NCBI RefSeq assembly: GCF_018449545.1
Contig: NZ_JAAVUR010000008.1
Location: 124,001-188,000 of the forward strand
Direction of reading: 5' to 3'
DNA from: Granulicella sp. dw_53
GTDB taxonomy: Bacteria; Acidobacteriota; Terriglobia; Terriglobales; Acidobacteriaceae
Length of the DNA: 64,000 bases
Positions 16,523-25,478 of this stretch are shown here, in pieces. Position numbers and translations under genes: made by a program. The notes beneath the pieces are model-generated. The model made no database searches. It was not told the origin of the DNA and was given only the letters and a program-made list of their open reading frames with translations. Positions within the stretch are counted from its first letter, which is position 1. The number at the start of each line of letters is the position of its first letter.

Positions 16523-19360
16523 TCAATGGGTTGCCTCTACGGTGACAAGGTGGATGGGGCCGAGGAGGCCAGAGGAGACGGGCTGGACCTTGTCGAGGTC
16601 CTGCATCTGGAAGCGGTCGCCGTACTTGGCGATGAGGGGTTTGTAGTCGTGGGGTGGAAGCGCGGCCCAGGCGTTGATGGCGGTGTTATAGACGCGGATC
16701 TCGATGTGGTTCTGTCCGGTCTTAAGGAATTTGGAGACGTCGAGGCGGTAGGGCGGGTGCCAGAGGGAGCCTGCCTTCTGACCGTTGATGAGGACGATAG
16801 CGGCCTCGCGGATGGGTGGGTCGTACCAGGCGCGCATACCGGGGCCAGGGCGGGTGACCTTGGGATCGGGCAGACCGTTGGGCCCGAGGGGGGCGTGTTC
16901 GGGCGGAGCGGTTGGGCCTCCGGCTACTGGGGCGCCGCCTTCGACCTGGAGGAAGGTTTGGGTGGTGGGGGTGGAGCTGAGGGTGAAGTCACGGGTGTAG
17001 ACGACTTCGCCGGAGTAGTTTTTGGTGGCGGGGTCGGCGATCCAGTCGGTGAGTTTGGACTGGGGTTCTGACTTATTGGTTCCAGTGAAGCGAAGTTGCC
17101 AGTTCTCGGAGAGATCGGCGAGTTGGCGTCCGGCAGAGACGTGACCTATTGGTCCAGTGAAGTAAGCAGCGGAGTCCAGAATTTTGTCGTGTTCCACGGA
17201 TTTGGGGTCCAACTTCTGACCGGTGTTGGAGAACACAAAGACGCGAGATTCGTAAGGCGCGAGAAAAATCCTAGCGTCAGCTGAGGGGACTGGGATGGAG
17301 GCAGTGCTATCTGGATCCCACTGTTCCCCTGCCTTGTATTTGGTTGCGAAGCTAGCGTGCGTGGCGAAAAGTCGATTGGAGGTATTTACGACGAAGTAGA
17401 TATCTGCGGTCGGGAGCTTACGGCGGATGAAGCCGATGGTATCTCGATCGGTTGTTTCGAATTTGAAATCTGGGGATTGAGCTCGGTTGAGGGCTTCGGC
17501 GAGAGTGGACTCGTCGGGGACGAAGGTTTGCTTGGAGGGGTCGAAGAGCTGTTTCGCGAGGGTGGCGATCTCGGGTGTGGCTTTGCCTTCGGCGGAGAGG
17601 GAGGGGGCGTGGCCGATGGAGATGACTTTGCCTCCGGTGGTGACCCAGGCCTGGATCTTGCGGAGGGTGGTGACGGGAATGCGGTCGGTAGGCGGGATGA
17701 GGAGGATGGGGTGGTGGATGCCTAGGCGGTCGATGGCTTCGGCGTCGATGAAGTCCACGTTGTACCCGGCAGAGAGGATGGTGGACATCAGCCGGGGGGT
17801 GATGAGGCGGGCGAGCTCGCCGGTGACGGTGACCTTGCTGGGGGTGAAGTGCGCCCAGGCGTCGTCGGTGGGGACGAGGATGGCGACCTGGTTGGCGGGC
17901 TGGCCCTGGCGGAGGAGGAAGCTCATGCGCTGGATGTAGCGGGCGACGTCGGGCATGACGGGGTGCCAGGGGTTGTGGTCGTTGAAGACGGCGGCGGCGT
18001 AGAGGGACCAGCCGGGCTCACCGACCTGGGGAGCGGAGTAGGGCCAGCCGTGGCCGATGATCTGGTTCTCGCCCATGATGAAGTCGATGTCGGCCTCGGC
18101 TTTCATGTCGAGGGGAGTGGCGCGGAAGACGGGGGAGTGGAGCCAGGTAAAGGTCTCGCCGGAGGTGACGTTATTGCCGAAGACGTGATTTGCAGAGGTG
18201 GCCCAGCGGAGTGTGGAAAACGCGCGCCATTGTGGACCTTCGCCTTCCGGAAGTGCGACCAGTTTTTGGCTTGAAAAATTAACTGCTGGTTCACCATAGG
18301 TTTGTGAGCGAAACTTCGTGTGATGCGCGATGGCCCAGTTATTGATTTGAGTCAGGTAATTTTCATCCACAAGTTCTGTGAGGGTTTTGCCCCAGTCGTG
18401 CCTTACTGCTTCGGCGGAGGGGGTTCCTCCGGCTACGAGCTCGGGAAGATGGGGGAGGAGATCATAGCCGCGACGGCGTTTGAACTCGGCGGGGAGGGGG
18501 GGGGTCCAGTCGGCTCCGTAGGCTTCGAGGGAGTCGGAGAAGACGGCGTAGGGTGGGGTGGCGCCAAAGGCTTTGACGAGGGGCTCGCCGACGGTCTTGA
18601 GGTGGGTGGCTACGGCCTGATGGCTGAAGGGATCGAGGACCCAGCCTTCGGAGCCGACGGCGGCTCGCTTTACCTGTTGTTTGGTGTGGCTGGAGATGAA
18701 GAAGAGGGCGGTTCGCGGACCAGAGCCTGGAGGAAGTGGTGCGTTCCCAATGGTTTCGACGGTCTTAGCGGAAGTAGCGTCCCAACTTTTGGGTTCGCCG
18801 GAGACGACGGCGGCGGAGATAATGGAGTCGCCCTCCGGGAGTTTGAACTTCGGGAGGGTGGTGGCGTTGGCGGGAAGCGGGATCTCGGATACGCGGAGGT
18901 GGCCAGCGGCCTCTTCTAATGTGGTGGCTGCTCCGCCGTAGGGCCAGCCGCTGCCTAGGGTGACGTCGATGCGGAGGCCGAGCTTGCGCCCTTCTGATTG
19001 AGCATAGCGAACGTTATCAAGCATCTCCGGGCCAACGAAGATCTGATTGACGAGGTTTTTGGAGGGTTCGTCGAGGATTTGTGGGTAGACGAAGGCCAGT
19101 TCTACGCCGCCGATTCCGTCGGCCTTCATCTGCTGAAGTTCGCGGAGAATCTCGGGTTTTTCCACTGCTGTGCCAAACCACCACCAGCGCATCATGGGGC
19201 GGGCATCGGCTGGTGGGTTCTGGAATTGTTGCTTTAGGTTTATAGGTCTATCTGCTGCAAATAAGCTGCTTGACTGTGGTGCTGCTAGCAGTACCGCTAA
19301 GGTCGCGGATGCTCGCGCAAGGTGGAGGGCCTGTGGAAGACGTGCAGAGAAGGTGGGCAT
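16523..19360 (-). CDS. Exported alpha-L-rhamnosidase-like glycoside hydrolase, GH106
   Basis: A 945-residue enzyme with a signal peptide (LAVLLAAPQSSSLFAADR) and the GH106 N-terminus: RPMMRWWWFGTAVEKPEILRE, then MKADGIGGVELAFVYPQ and GLRIDVTLGSGWPYGGA, followed by the FSDSLEAYGADWTP segment near residue 280, where family members carry a catalytic acidic residue. The C-terminus has jelly-roll, carbohydrate-binding-like features (VLINGQKAGSLWHPPYRLD). GH106 members remove terminal alpha-L-rhamnose from RG-I or RG-II and other plant glycans. It starts three bases after the GH35 stop, so the two are cotranscribed. Substrate linkage cannot be read from sequence. Confidence 0.88.
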   Translation of the reverse strand: MPTFSARLPQALHLARASATLAVLLAAPQSSSLFAADRPINLKQQFQNPPADARPMMRWWWFGTAVEKPEILRELQQMKADGIGGVELAFVYPQILDEPSKNLVNQIFVGPEMLDNVRYAQSEGRKLGLRIDVTLGSGWPYGGAATTLEEAAGHLRVSEIPLPANATTLPKFKLPEGDSIISAAVVSGEPKSWDATSAKTVETIGNAPLPPGSGPRTALFFISSHTKQQVKRAAVGSEGWVLDPFSHQAVATHLKTVGEPLVKAFGATPPYAVFSDSLEAYGADWTPPLPAEFKRRRGYDLLPHLPELVAGGTPSAEAVRHDWGKTLTELVDENYLTQINNWAIAHHTKFRSQTYGEPAVNFSSQKLVALPEGEGPQWRAFSTLRWATSANHVFGNNVTSGETFTWLHSPVFRATPLDMKAEADIDFIMGENQIIGHGWPYSAPQVGEPGWSLYAAAVFNDHNPWHPVMPDVARYIQRMSFLLRQGQPANQVAILVPTDDAWAHFTPSKVTVTGELARLITPRLMSTILSAGYNVDFIDAEAIDRLGIHHPILLIPPTDRIPVTTLRKIQAWVTTGGKVISIGHAPSLSAEGKATPEIATLAKQLFDPSKQTFVPDESTLAEALNRAQSPDFKFETTDRDTIGFIRRKLPTADIYFVVNTSNRLFATHASFATKYKAGEQWDPDSTASIPVPSADARIFLAPYESRVFVFSNTGQKLDPKSVEHDKILDSAAYFTGPIGHVSAGRQLADLSENWQLRFTGTNKSEPQSKLTDWIADPATKNYSGEVVYTRDFTLSSTPTTQTFLQVEGGAPVAGGPTAPPEHAPLGPNGLPDPKVTRPGPGMRAWYDPPIREAAIVLINGQKAGSLWHPPYRLDVSKFLKTGQNHIEIRVYNTAINAWAALPPHDYKPLIAKYGDRFQMQDLDKVQPVSSGLLGPIHLVTVEATH

Positions 19361-19363
19361 GGG

Positions 19364-21244
19364 CTATTCCTGTTTGCTCTTGGTCTGGTCGGTGGCTGGG
19401 CCGTCGAGGATGGGTTGGGCTAGTCCGGCGAGGTGAGGTGGGGTGGTGGAAGGCAAGAGGTCGAAGACGACAACTTCGTTGCGGCCTTTGCGGAGCCAGG
19501 GTCCGGGGACGAAGAGGGTCTGCTGGGGGCCGACGTTCCAGAAGCGGCCGATGGGGTGGCCGTTGATCCAGAGGGCACCCTTGCCGAGGGTGCGGATGTC
19601 GAGGAAGGTGTCGCCGGTGGAGGCGAGGGTGAAGGAGCCGCGGCGCAAGGTAGGGGCTTGGCTTTGTTTGGCGGCGGGGTTGAAGTGGGTGGGAAGGGTG
19701 GTCATCGGGAGGGGGTAGATCTGCCATCCGGTGAGGGGGGTACCCGAGAGGGTGACGGATTTGGTGATGCCCTTGGACTCGATCCTCATTTGCTTGGTGG
19801 AGTTGATACGTCCGTCGTTGGCTACGAGGATGTCGAGGCGGGCGGGTCCGTCGGTCTTGATGGGGAGGGTGGACTGCTTGTTGCGGCGGTCGAGGGTGCC
19901 GGTGAGTTTGCCGTCGAGGTAAATCTGGGCGTAGTCGTGGAGGTCGGTTAGGACGAGGTCGCCGGAGGTGGCGGCGGGAAGCTGGGTGCGGTAGAGGATG
20001 TAGCCGTAGCTCTGGTCGAAGTGCTCCATGGATTGTGGGGTTTCGCTGGCGATGGCGGTGGGGAGGTTCTGCCAGAGGGAGGTTGATTCGGTGAGGGTGA
20101 TTGGGGGGATGGTGATGACGGGTGGGGCGGTGGGGACGGGGGGGAGGCAGGATTCGTTGCCGCACGGACTGAAGGTGGCAAGGATTTTGCGGTAGGCGAG
20201 GAGCTTGGGGGTGGGGTGGCCGGCCTCGTCGAGGGGGGCGTCGTAGTCGTAGCTGGTGACATCGGGGAGGAACTGGCCGGAGATGTTGCTGGAGCCAGCC
20301 ATGAAGCCGAAGCTGGTTCCGCCGTGGAACATGTAGATGTTGATTCCGGCTCCGCGGTGGAGGATGTAGTCGAGGTCTTCGAGCTGGGGGGCTACGGGGC
20401 GGGTCTCGTGGGGGTGGCCCCAGTGATCGAACCAGCCGGGCCAGTACTCGGACACGAAGAGGGGGGCGTCGGGACGAACTTTGGCGAGGGCGTCCATGCC
20501 GCCCTGGTGGTTGCCGATGCCGAAGTTGGTGGCGGCGTAGAGGCCGGGGATGGAGCCGGCGGGGATGTTGCGCCAGTTGTCGGCGGAGTAGAGAAGGGAG
20601 GCGGTGAGGCCGGACTGCTCGAAGATGGTCTTCAAGTGCTCCATGTAGGCGTGATCGTGATCGAAGTTCCCGTACTCGTTTTCGACCTGGGTCATGATGA
20701 TGGGGCCGCCGTGGCCGATCTGGAGGGGAGCGACCTCCTGAGCGAGGCGGTGAATCCAGCGCTCAGTGGGGACCATGAAGGAGGGGTCGTTGGAGCGAAG
20801 GGTCTGCTCCATGGCGGGATCTTTGAGGAGCCAGGCGGGGAATCCGCCGAACTCCCACTCGGCGCAGGAGTAGGGGCCGGAGCGGAGGATGACGTAGAGG
20901 CCTTCCTGCTGGGCGGCCTTGATGAAGGCGGCGAGGTCGTTGTTGCCGGTGAAGTCGAAGTGGCCGGGGGTGGGCTCGTGGATGTTCCAGAAGACGTAGG
21001 TGGCGATGGTGTTGAGGCCCATAGCCTTGGCCATTTTGAGGCGGGCATGCCAGTACTCGCGGGGGATGCGGGCGTAGTGGAGCTCGCCGGAGAGGATTTT
21101 GAAGGGCTGGCCGTTGAGGAGGAAGTGATCCTGCTGGATGGTGAAGGTCTGAGTGGGCTTTGGCGGCTGGGAGCTGGCGGAGGTGGCTGCTCCGAGGAGG
21201 GAGGCGAGGGCGAGCGCGGAGGGAAGGAGTATGGTTCGGGTCAT
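19364..21244 (-). CDS. Exported beta-galactosidase, GH35
   Basis: A 626-residue GH35 beta-galactosidase with an N-terminal signal peptide (ALASLLGAATSASSQ). The catalytic domain is plain: LSGELHYARIPREYWHARL, TYVFWNIHEPTPGHFDF, LRSGPYSCAEWEFGGFPAWL, and the family signature GGPIIMTQVENEYGNF with the acid/base Glu. The nucleophile Glu is in PLFVSEYWPGWFDHWG, and C-terminal beta-sandwich domains follow. It probably removes galactan or galactose side chains of pectin or xyloglucan. It is first in the GH35-GH106-GH28 minus-strand operon, and the galactose fits galKT at the left end of the window. Confidence 0.92.
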   Translation of the reverse strand: MTRTILLPSALALASLLGAATSASSQPPKPTQTFTIQQDHFLLNGQPFKILSGELHYARIPREYWHARLKMAKAMGLNTIATYVFWNIHEPTPGHFDFTGNNDLAAFIKAAQQEGLYVILRSGPYSCAEWEFGGFPAWLLKDPAMEQTLRSNDPSFMVPTERWIHRLAQEVAPLQIGHGGPIIMTQVENEYGNFDHDHAYMEHLKTIFEQSGLTASLLYSADNWRNIPAGSIPGLYAATNFGIGNHQGGMDALAKVRPDAPLFVSEYWPGWFDHWGHPHETRPVAPQLEDLDYILHRGAGINIYMFHGGTSFGFMAGSSNISGQFLPDVTSYDYDAPLDEAGHPTPKLLAYRKILATFSPCGNESCLPPVPTAPPVITIPPITLTESTSLWQNLPTAIASETPQSMEHFDQSYGYILYRTQLPAATSGDLVLTDLHDYAQIYLDGKLTGTLDRRNKQSTLPIKTDGPARLDILVANDGRINSTKQMRIESKGITKSVTLSGTPLTGWQIYPLPMTTLPTHFNPAAKQSQAPTLRRGSFTLASTGDTFLDIRTLGKGALWINGHPIGRFWNVGPQQTLFVPGPWLRKGRNEVVVFDLLPSTTPPHLAGLAQPILDGPATDQTKSKQE

Positions 21245-21426
21245 ATGGGTGGAATTGCGGCTAAGGAACCACGGGTGCCACGTTAGTTCATTTGAGGCAA
21301 AGTTTCAAGGGGAGAACATGTTGGCTGGGGCAGCGATGGCGATTCGGAGGATTGCGTCGGCTAATGGCAGCTAAGCCCGTAGCTTATTGAAGAATAATGT
21401 CCGAGGCGTCCCGTTAGGGATTTAGT

Positions 21427-23394
21427 ATGAGCCTCATGATTCCAGACTATGTGGTTGATTTGCGGAGGGGGATTGAGAGTGACGAGATTGTGCCCTACTT
21501 TCAACCGCTGCTGGAGTTACGAACGGGCCAGTTGATCGGATTTGAGGTGCTTTCGCGGTGGAAGCATCCGTTGCGAGGGATGGTTCCGCCGGATGAGTTT
21601 ATCCGGATGGCGGAGGATGCGGGGCTGATCGGGCAGCTGATGGAGAAGGTACTGCTGCATGCGTTCTCGACGATGCGGCGACTGCCGGAGTATCTGCGGC
21701 TGTCTATTAATGTGTCGGCGATTCAGTTGAGGGACAGGACGCTGCGGCGGCAGGTCTGTCTGGCTGCTGAGCAGGCGGGTTTTTCGCTGAAGCGGCTGAC
21801 GGTGGAGATTACAGAGAGCGCGCTGGTAGGGAACATCGAACACGCGCGGACGATTACGGAGGAGTTGAAGGCGCTGGGGGTGCGGATCGCGATCGATGAC
21901 TTCGGGACGGGGTATTCAAGCTTAAGGCATCTTCATGCGCTGCCGTTCGATGAGATTAAGGTGGATCGGACGTTTGTGCAGACGATGCTTTCGCGGCGTG
22001 AGAGCCGGAAGATCGTGGCGGCGATTATCGGGTTGGGGCAGAGCCTGGGGTTGACGACAGTAGCCGAAGGAGTCGAGGGCGAAGCGCAGGCGGACATGCT
22101 GCTGTGGATGGGCTGCGATCTGGGGCAGGGATATTTATATGGGCGTCCGGTGTCGGATAAGAGGCTGGAGCGATTCGTCCTGGAGCAGAAGAAGGCGACG
22201 CGGCGGGAGGTGGGAAGACCGCCGAACTCGGAGGATGCGACCTTCCAGATGGACGCGCTGCCGAGCCAGCGGCTCTCGCAGTTGCAGGCGATCTACGATG
22301 GGGCTCCGGTGGGGTTGTGTTTTTTGGACCGGAACGAGCGCTATGTGAGCGTGAACAAGCGGCTGGCGGAGATGAATAACGCGCCGATTGTGTCGCACCT
22401 GGGACGGACGGTGGCGGAGATGATTCCGGAGTTCTATGTCTTTCTGGGGCCGTATATCAAGCGGGCTATGAATGGAGAGGCTTTTTCGGGGCTGGTGTTT
22501 CGCGCAGCGCGAGCGGATGGGGTGGTCCAGGTGCGGTCTACTTCTTATCAGCCGACTCGGGACGAGGCTGGTGAGGTGGTGGGGGTGTCGGTGGCGGTGG
22601 TGGATATTACGGAGCGGGAGAGTGCCGAGGTGGCGCTGCGGGAGAGCGAGATTCATCACCGGTATGCGGTGGAGCTGAGTCCGCAGGTTCCCTGGACGGC
22701 CGATGCGCAGGGACAGATTATCGAGGCGAGTCCGCAGTGGACGGTGTTGACGGGGCTGGGACGGGATGAGTCCATGGGGATGGCGTGGACGAAGGCTGTG
22801 TATCCGGAGGACCTGGTTGGGGCGCGGGAGAGGTGGACGCATTCGATCAAGACGGGCGAGCTGCTCGATGTGGAGTACAGGGTTCGCACCACGGAAGGGA
22901 AGTTGCACTGGATGCGGGCGAGAGCGGCTCCGAGGCGAGATGACTCCGGGCAGATCATTCGTTGGTATGGGACGCTGGAGGATATCGACGACTACAAGCG
23001 GGCGAAGGAGGAGCTGCGCGAGGCGGTGGCGCGGCTGCATGGGGTCTTCGATGCGGTGCCGGTGGGGATTGTGATCGCCGAGGCACCCAGCGGGAGGATA
23101 GTGATGGGGAATCCGCAGGCGGAGGCGATTTTGAGGCACCGGATTTTGGAGACTCCGGATGTCACCTCGCATGAGGAGTGGGTGATGTTTCACCTGGATG
23201 GAAGCCGGGTGGCGACGGAAGATTATCCGTTGGTGCGGGCGGTGGTGCGTGGGGAGGCCAGTGGCGCCGAAGAGTTTTTGTACCTGTGCGGCGATGGAGT
23301 GAAACGGCGCGTGAGCCTGACAGCCGCGCCCATCCTTGGGCAGGAGGGCGAGATCATCGGGGGGGTGGTCACGATCCAAGAGGGCAAAGATTAG
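21427..23394 (+). CDS. Cyclic-di-GMP phosphodiesterase: N-terminal EAL domain followed by three PAS domains
   Basis: A 655-residue cytoplasmic protein. The EAL domain (about 12-260) is complete and should be active: EVLSR at 40-44, NVS, VEITES, IDDFGTGYSS, KVDR, AEGVEG and QGYLYGRP, which cover the metal- and substrate-binding positions. It is followed by PAS domains at about 285-400, 415-540 (with a PAC-like LHWMRARAAPRRDDSGQIIRW) and 550-650. There is no GGDEF domain, no membrane segment, and nothing after the last PAS. Sensor domains usually precede EAL, so the order is reversed. It may link an internal signal to biofilm or polysaccharide control. It is divergent from the GH35 operon. Confidence 0.9.
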   Translation: MSLMIPDYVVDLRRGIESDEIVPYFQPLLELRTGQLIGFEVLSRWKHPLRGMVPPDEFIRMAEDAGLIGQLMEKVLLHAFSTMRRLPEYLRLSINVSAIQLRDRTLRRQVCLAAEQAGFSLKRLTVEITESALVGNIEHARTITEELKALGVRIAIDDFGTGYSSLRHLHALPFDEIKVDRTFVQTMLSRRESRKIVAAIIGLGQSLGLTTVAEGVEGEAQADMLLWMGCDLGQGYLYGRPVSDKRLERFVLEQKKATRREVGRPPNSEDATFQMDALPSQRLSQLQAIYDGAPVGLCFLDRNERYVSVNKRLAEMNNAPIVSHLGRTVAEMIPEFYVFLGPYIKRAMNGEAFSGLVFRAARADGVVQVRSTSYQPTRDEAGEVVGVSVAVVDITERESAEVALRESEIHHRYAVELSPQVPWTADAQGQIIEASPQWTVLTGLGRDESMGMAWTKAVYPEDLVGARERWTHSIKTGELLDVEYRVRTTEGKLHWMRARAAPRRDDSGQIIRWYGTLEDIDDYKRAKEELREAVARLHGVFDAVPVGIVIAEAPSGRIVMGNPQAEAILRHRILETPDVTSHEEWVMFHLDGSRVATEDYPLVRAVVRGEASGAEEFLYLCGDGVKRRVSLTAAPILGQEGEIIGGVVTIQEGKD

Positions 23395-23406
23395 AGGCTG
23401 GGAGGC

Positions 23407-23988
23407 CTATTCGGGGACCTGCCAGCCGGCTAGTGTTCCGGCGAGGGTGGCCTGGGCGGTGCTTTCGCCGGAGGTAGCCTGAGCCATCTTGGGGAAGGCG
23501 GCCTGGACATCGGGGGTCTTGGCCCAGACGGGGACGTCCTGCACAGTGTAGCGATAGGTGACGCGGGTCTCGGGGAAGCCGTTTGCCTGGGCGGGGGGCG
23601 TGAAGGAGTCGACGGCGGTGACGGTGCGGTGGCCGTAGCAGAAGCGGGGAGCGTAGCGTGCTCCGGTGGTGGTGACGGTGTAACGGCTGACCTTGATGGC
23701 GGGCTCCTGGGCTACGGTGAGGAGCTGGGCCTTGACGAGGGAGTCGAACTGCTTGGTCTCGGTCTTATCGGAGGTGCCGTAGGGGAAGCGAGGCGGGTCG
23801 GGGAAGAGGCACTCACTGTGGTTCAGGAAGTTGGCGTTCAGGCCCGCGATGAAGTTCTCTGGCGTGGCTTTGGTCTTGGAGTGGCATCCGGCTGCGAAGC
23901 AGAGCAGGGCGACGGAGAGAGTGCTGGTGATGGCGTTCCTATGGCTAGGCTTCATTGCGGAGGAGACGTTGCTGGAGGAAGATTGCAT
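23407..23988 (-). CDS. Uncharacterised lipoprotein
   Basis: A predicted lipoprotein with a lipobox in SVALLCFAAGC followed by HSKTK. The mature part of about 160 residues has a CYGHRTVTAVDSF segment and TRVTYRYTVQDVPVWAKTP, perhaps beta-rich. The start is uncertain: ATG at 23988 was chosen because a weak AAGAACGG precedes it, ATG at 23955 would give the shortest signal peptide, and GTG at 24015 is also in frame. No family recognised. It is convergent with the EAL gene, with only 12 bases between the stops. Confidence 0.65.
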   Translation of the reverse strand: MQSSSSNVSSAMKPSHRNAITSTLSVALLCFAAGCHSKTKATPENFIAGLNANFLNHSECLFPDPPRFPYGTSDKTETKQFDSLVKAQLLTVAQEPAIKVSRYTVTTTGARYAPRFCYGHRTVTAVDSFTPPAQANGFPETRVTYRYTVQDVPVWAKTPDVQAAFPKMAQATSGESTAQATLAGTLAGWQVPE

Positions 23989-24102
23989 GGGCGTACCGTT
24001 CTTATCGTTGATCACTAGTCTCGATTCTTACGTATGTGTCTGGATGTTGAGATGCTGAAAGTTGGGGCGGCGTCTGGCGGGATGGGTGTGGGAGGATGAG
24101 GG

Positions 24103-24654
24103 ATGGCCGAGGCGGTGAAAGACGCGCGAGGTTCGAGACGAGGGGCGTTTGCCTTTGTGGGAGCAGCCGTGCTGGTTTTGGCGATCCTGGCGATGCCCTG
24201 GCAGCGGCGGTCTGAGCCGCTGATTACTGTGAGTCAGCGACGCGTACTGCCGGATGTGGCTCTGACTCAACTCGATGGTGGGACTTGGAGGCTGACGGAG
24301 CATCGGGGGCAGGTGGTGCTGATCAACTATTGGGCAAGCTGGTGTGGTCCTTGCCGGACGGAGACGCCGGGGCTGGTGCGGCTGGAGGAGGAGATGCAAC
24401 CGAAGCTCGCGGTCGTCGGGATCTCAATGGATGTGGGAGGCAAAGAGCCGGTACGCGAGTTTGTACGACGGATGCATGTCGGGTATCCCATTGCGTTTCC
24501 GGAGCCGATGTCGCAGATGGCGACGGGTATGGCAGGGATCCCGACGACGATTCTGGTGGACCGCCAAGGCAGGGTCGCCAAGACCTATGTAGGCGAGACG
24601 AAGGAGCGGGAGTTTCGGGCGGACGTGGAGCGGTTGCTGGGGGAGGGCTTTTAG
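24103..24654 (+). CDS. Membrane-anchored thioredoxin-like protein (TlpA/ResA type)
   Basis: A 183-residue protein with one N-terminal membrane anchor (AFAFVGAAVLVLAILAM) and a periplasmic thioredoxin fold. The redox motif WCGPC has its cysteines at 81 and 84, inside VVLINYWASWCGPCRTETPG; the cis-proline segment is AGIPTTILVDRQGRV. Such proteins reduce disulfides in the periplasm, often for cytochrome c maturation. No cytochrome genes are nearby, so the partner is unknown. The stop codon lies inside the first copy of a six-copy heptamer repeat. Confidence 0.87.
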   Translation: MAEAVKDARGSRRGAFAFVGAAVLVLAILAMPWQRRSEPLITVSQRRVLPDVALTQLDGGTWRLTEHRGQVVLINYWASWCGPCRTETPGLVRLEEEMQPKLAVVGISMDVGGKEPVREFVRRMHVGYPIAFPEPMSQMATGMAGIPTTILVDRQGRVAKTYVGETKEREFRADVERLLGEGF

Positions 24655-24692
24655 GAGTTAGGAGTTAGGAGTTAGGAGTTAGGAGTTAGGAG
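24651..24692 (+). repeat. Tandem heptamer repeat, six copies of TTAGGAG
   Basis: Six perfect copies of TTAGGAG run without interruption from 24651 to 24692. The first copy contains the TAG stop of the thioredoxin-like gene, and the last ends eight bases before the stop of the convergent SDR gene. A simple-sequence tract of this kind can change length by replication slippage. Confidence 0.95.
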
Positions 24693-24700
24693 AGCTTTGA

Positions 24701-25456
24701 CTACCATGGAACTGGTTCTCCTAGATGAAAGAAGCCTCCGCTTGGACCATCGTGGTTGAGGAGTGCGAGTGCGGTGCTGGTCTTGCCTCCTTCATCTGGC
24801 TCCAAGGTAGCAGCGGAGCCACCGAGCCCTGTCTTTGCCCAGCCTGGATGCGCGGAGTTGACCTTGATTGGTGTGTCTCGCAAGGCGTGCGCGAGGTAGA
24901 TGGTGAATGCGTTGAGAGCGGTCTTGGAGCTGCCGTAGCCGAGGGACTTGTACTCCGAGACGAGGGGTTGGTTTGGGTCCGTCTGCAGCGTGAGTGATCC
25001 CAGGATGCTGGAGAGGTTGACGATACGTGCTGCCGGAGCCTGGCGAAGCAATGGCAGCAGGGTTCGGGTGAGTGCGATGACGCTGAAGAAATTCACGTCG
25101 TAGGTTTTGCGAAGGTCTTCCAGGGAGACAGTGAGCGTGGTGTTGTGCGGGCCAAGGTCTGAGGCGGTGCCCTCGAGACTGACGGCGGCGTTATTCACGA
25201 GGATGTCGAGGTGGCCGTATTGCGCGGAGATGAGATCGAAGACGCGGGTGTGATCCCGTTCGTGGAGGGTGTCGAATGCTATCGATTGGGCTTTGAGGCC
25301 GCGCTCTCGAAGGGAGGCAGCGGCCTTTTCACCAGACTCAGAATCTCTGGTGCCAAGAACGACTTCTATTCCGGCTTCTCCGAGCTCGCGAGCAGTCTCG
25401 TAGCCCAGACCGCGGTTGGCTCCCGTGATGAATGCAACTTTCCGGGTGTTTGTCAT
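24701..25456 (-). CDS. Short-chain dehydrogenase/reductase
   Basis: A 251-residue classical SDR with the cofactor motif TGANRGLGYETARELG, the NNAA motif (DILVNNAAVSLEG) and the active-site YGSSK with an upstream Ser (VNLSSILGS). It lies 22 bases downstream of an NmrA-like gene in the same orientation, and the pair is divergent from a LysR regulator, a common layout for regulator-controlled reductases that deal with carbonyl or quinone stress. Substrate unknown. Confidence 0.87.
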   Translation of the reverse strand: MTNTRKVAFITGANRGLGYETARELGEAGIEVVLGTRDSESGEKAAASLRERGLKAQSIAFDTLHERDHTRVFDLISAQYGHLDILVNNAAVSLEGTASDLGPHNTTLTVSLEDLRKTYDVNFFSVIALTRTLLPLLRQAPAARIVNLSSILGSLTLQTDPNQPLVSEYKSLGYGSSKTALNAFTIYLAHALRDTPIKVNSAHPGWAKTGLGGSAATLEPDEGGKTSTALALLNHDGPSGGFFHLGEPVPW

Positions 25457-25478
25457 GATTCTTTCTCCAGAGGAGCGG

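Noticed and set aside
20216-21286. 356-codon open frame antisense to the GH35 gene
   Set aside because: Low-complexity Gly/Val/Glu/Asp translation opposite a well-supported enzyme.
24651-24692. Short repeats as a CRISPR remnant
   Set aside because: The units are seven bases without spacers, and no cas genes are present; a slippage-type tandem repeat is enough.
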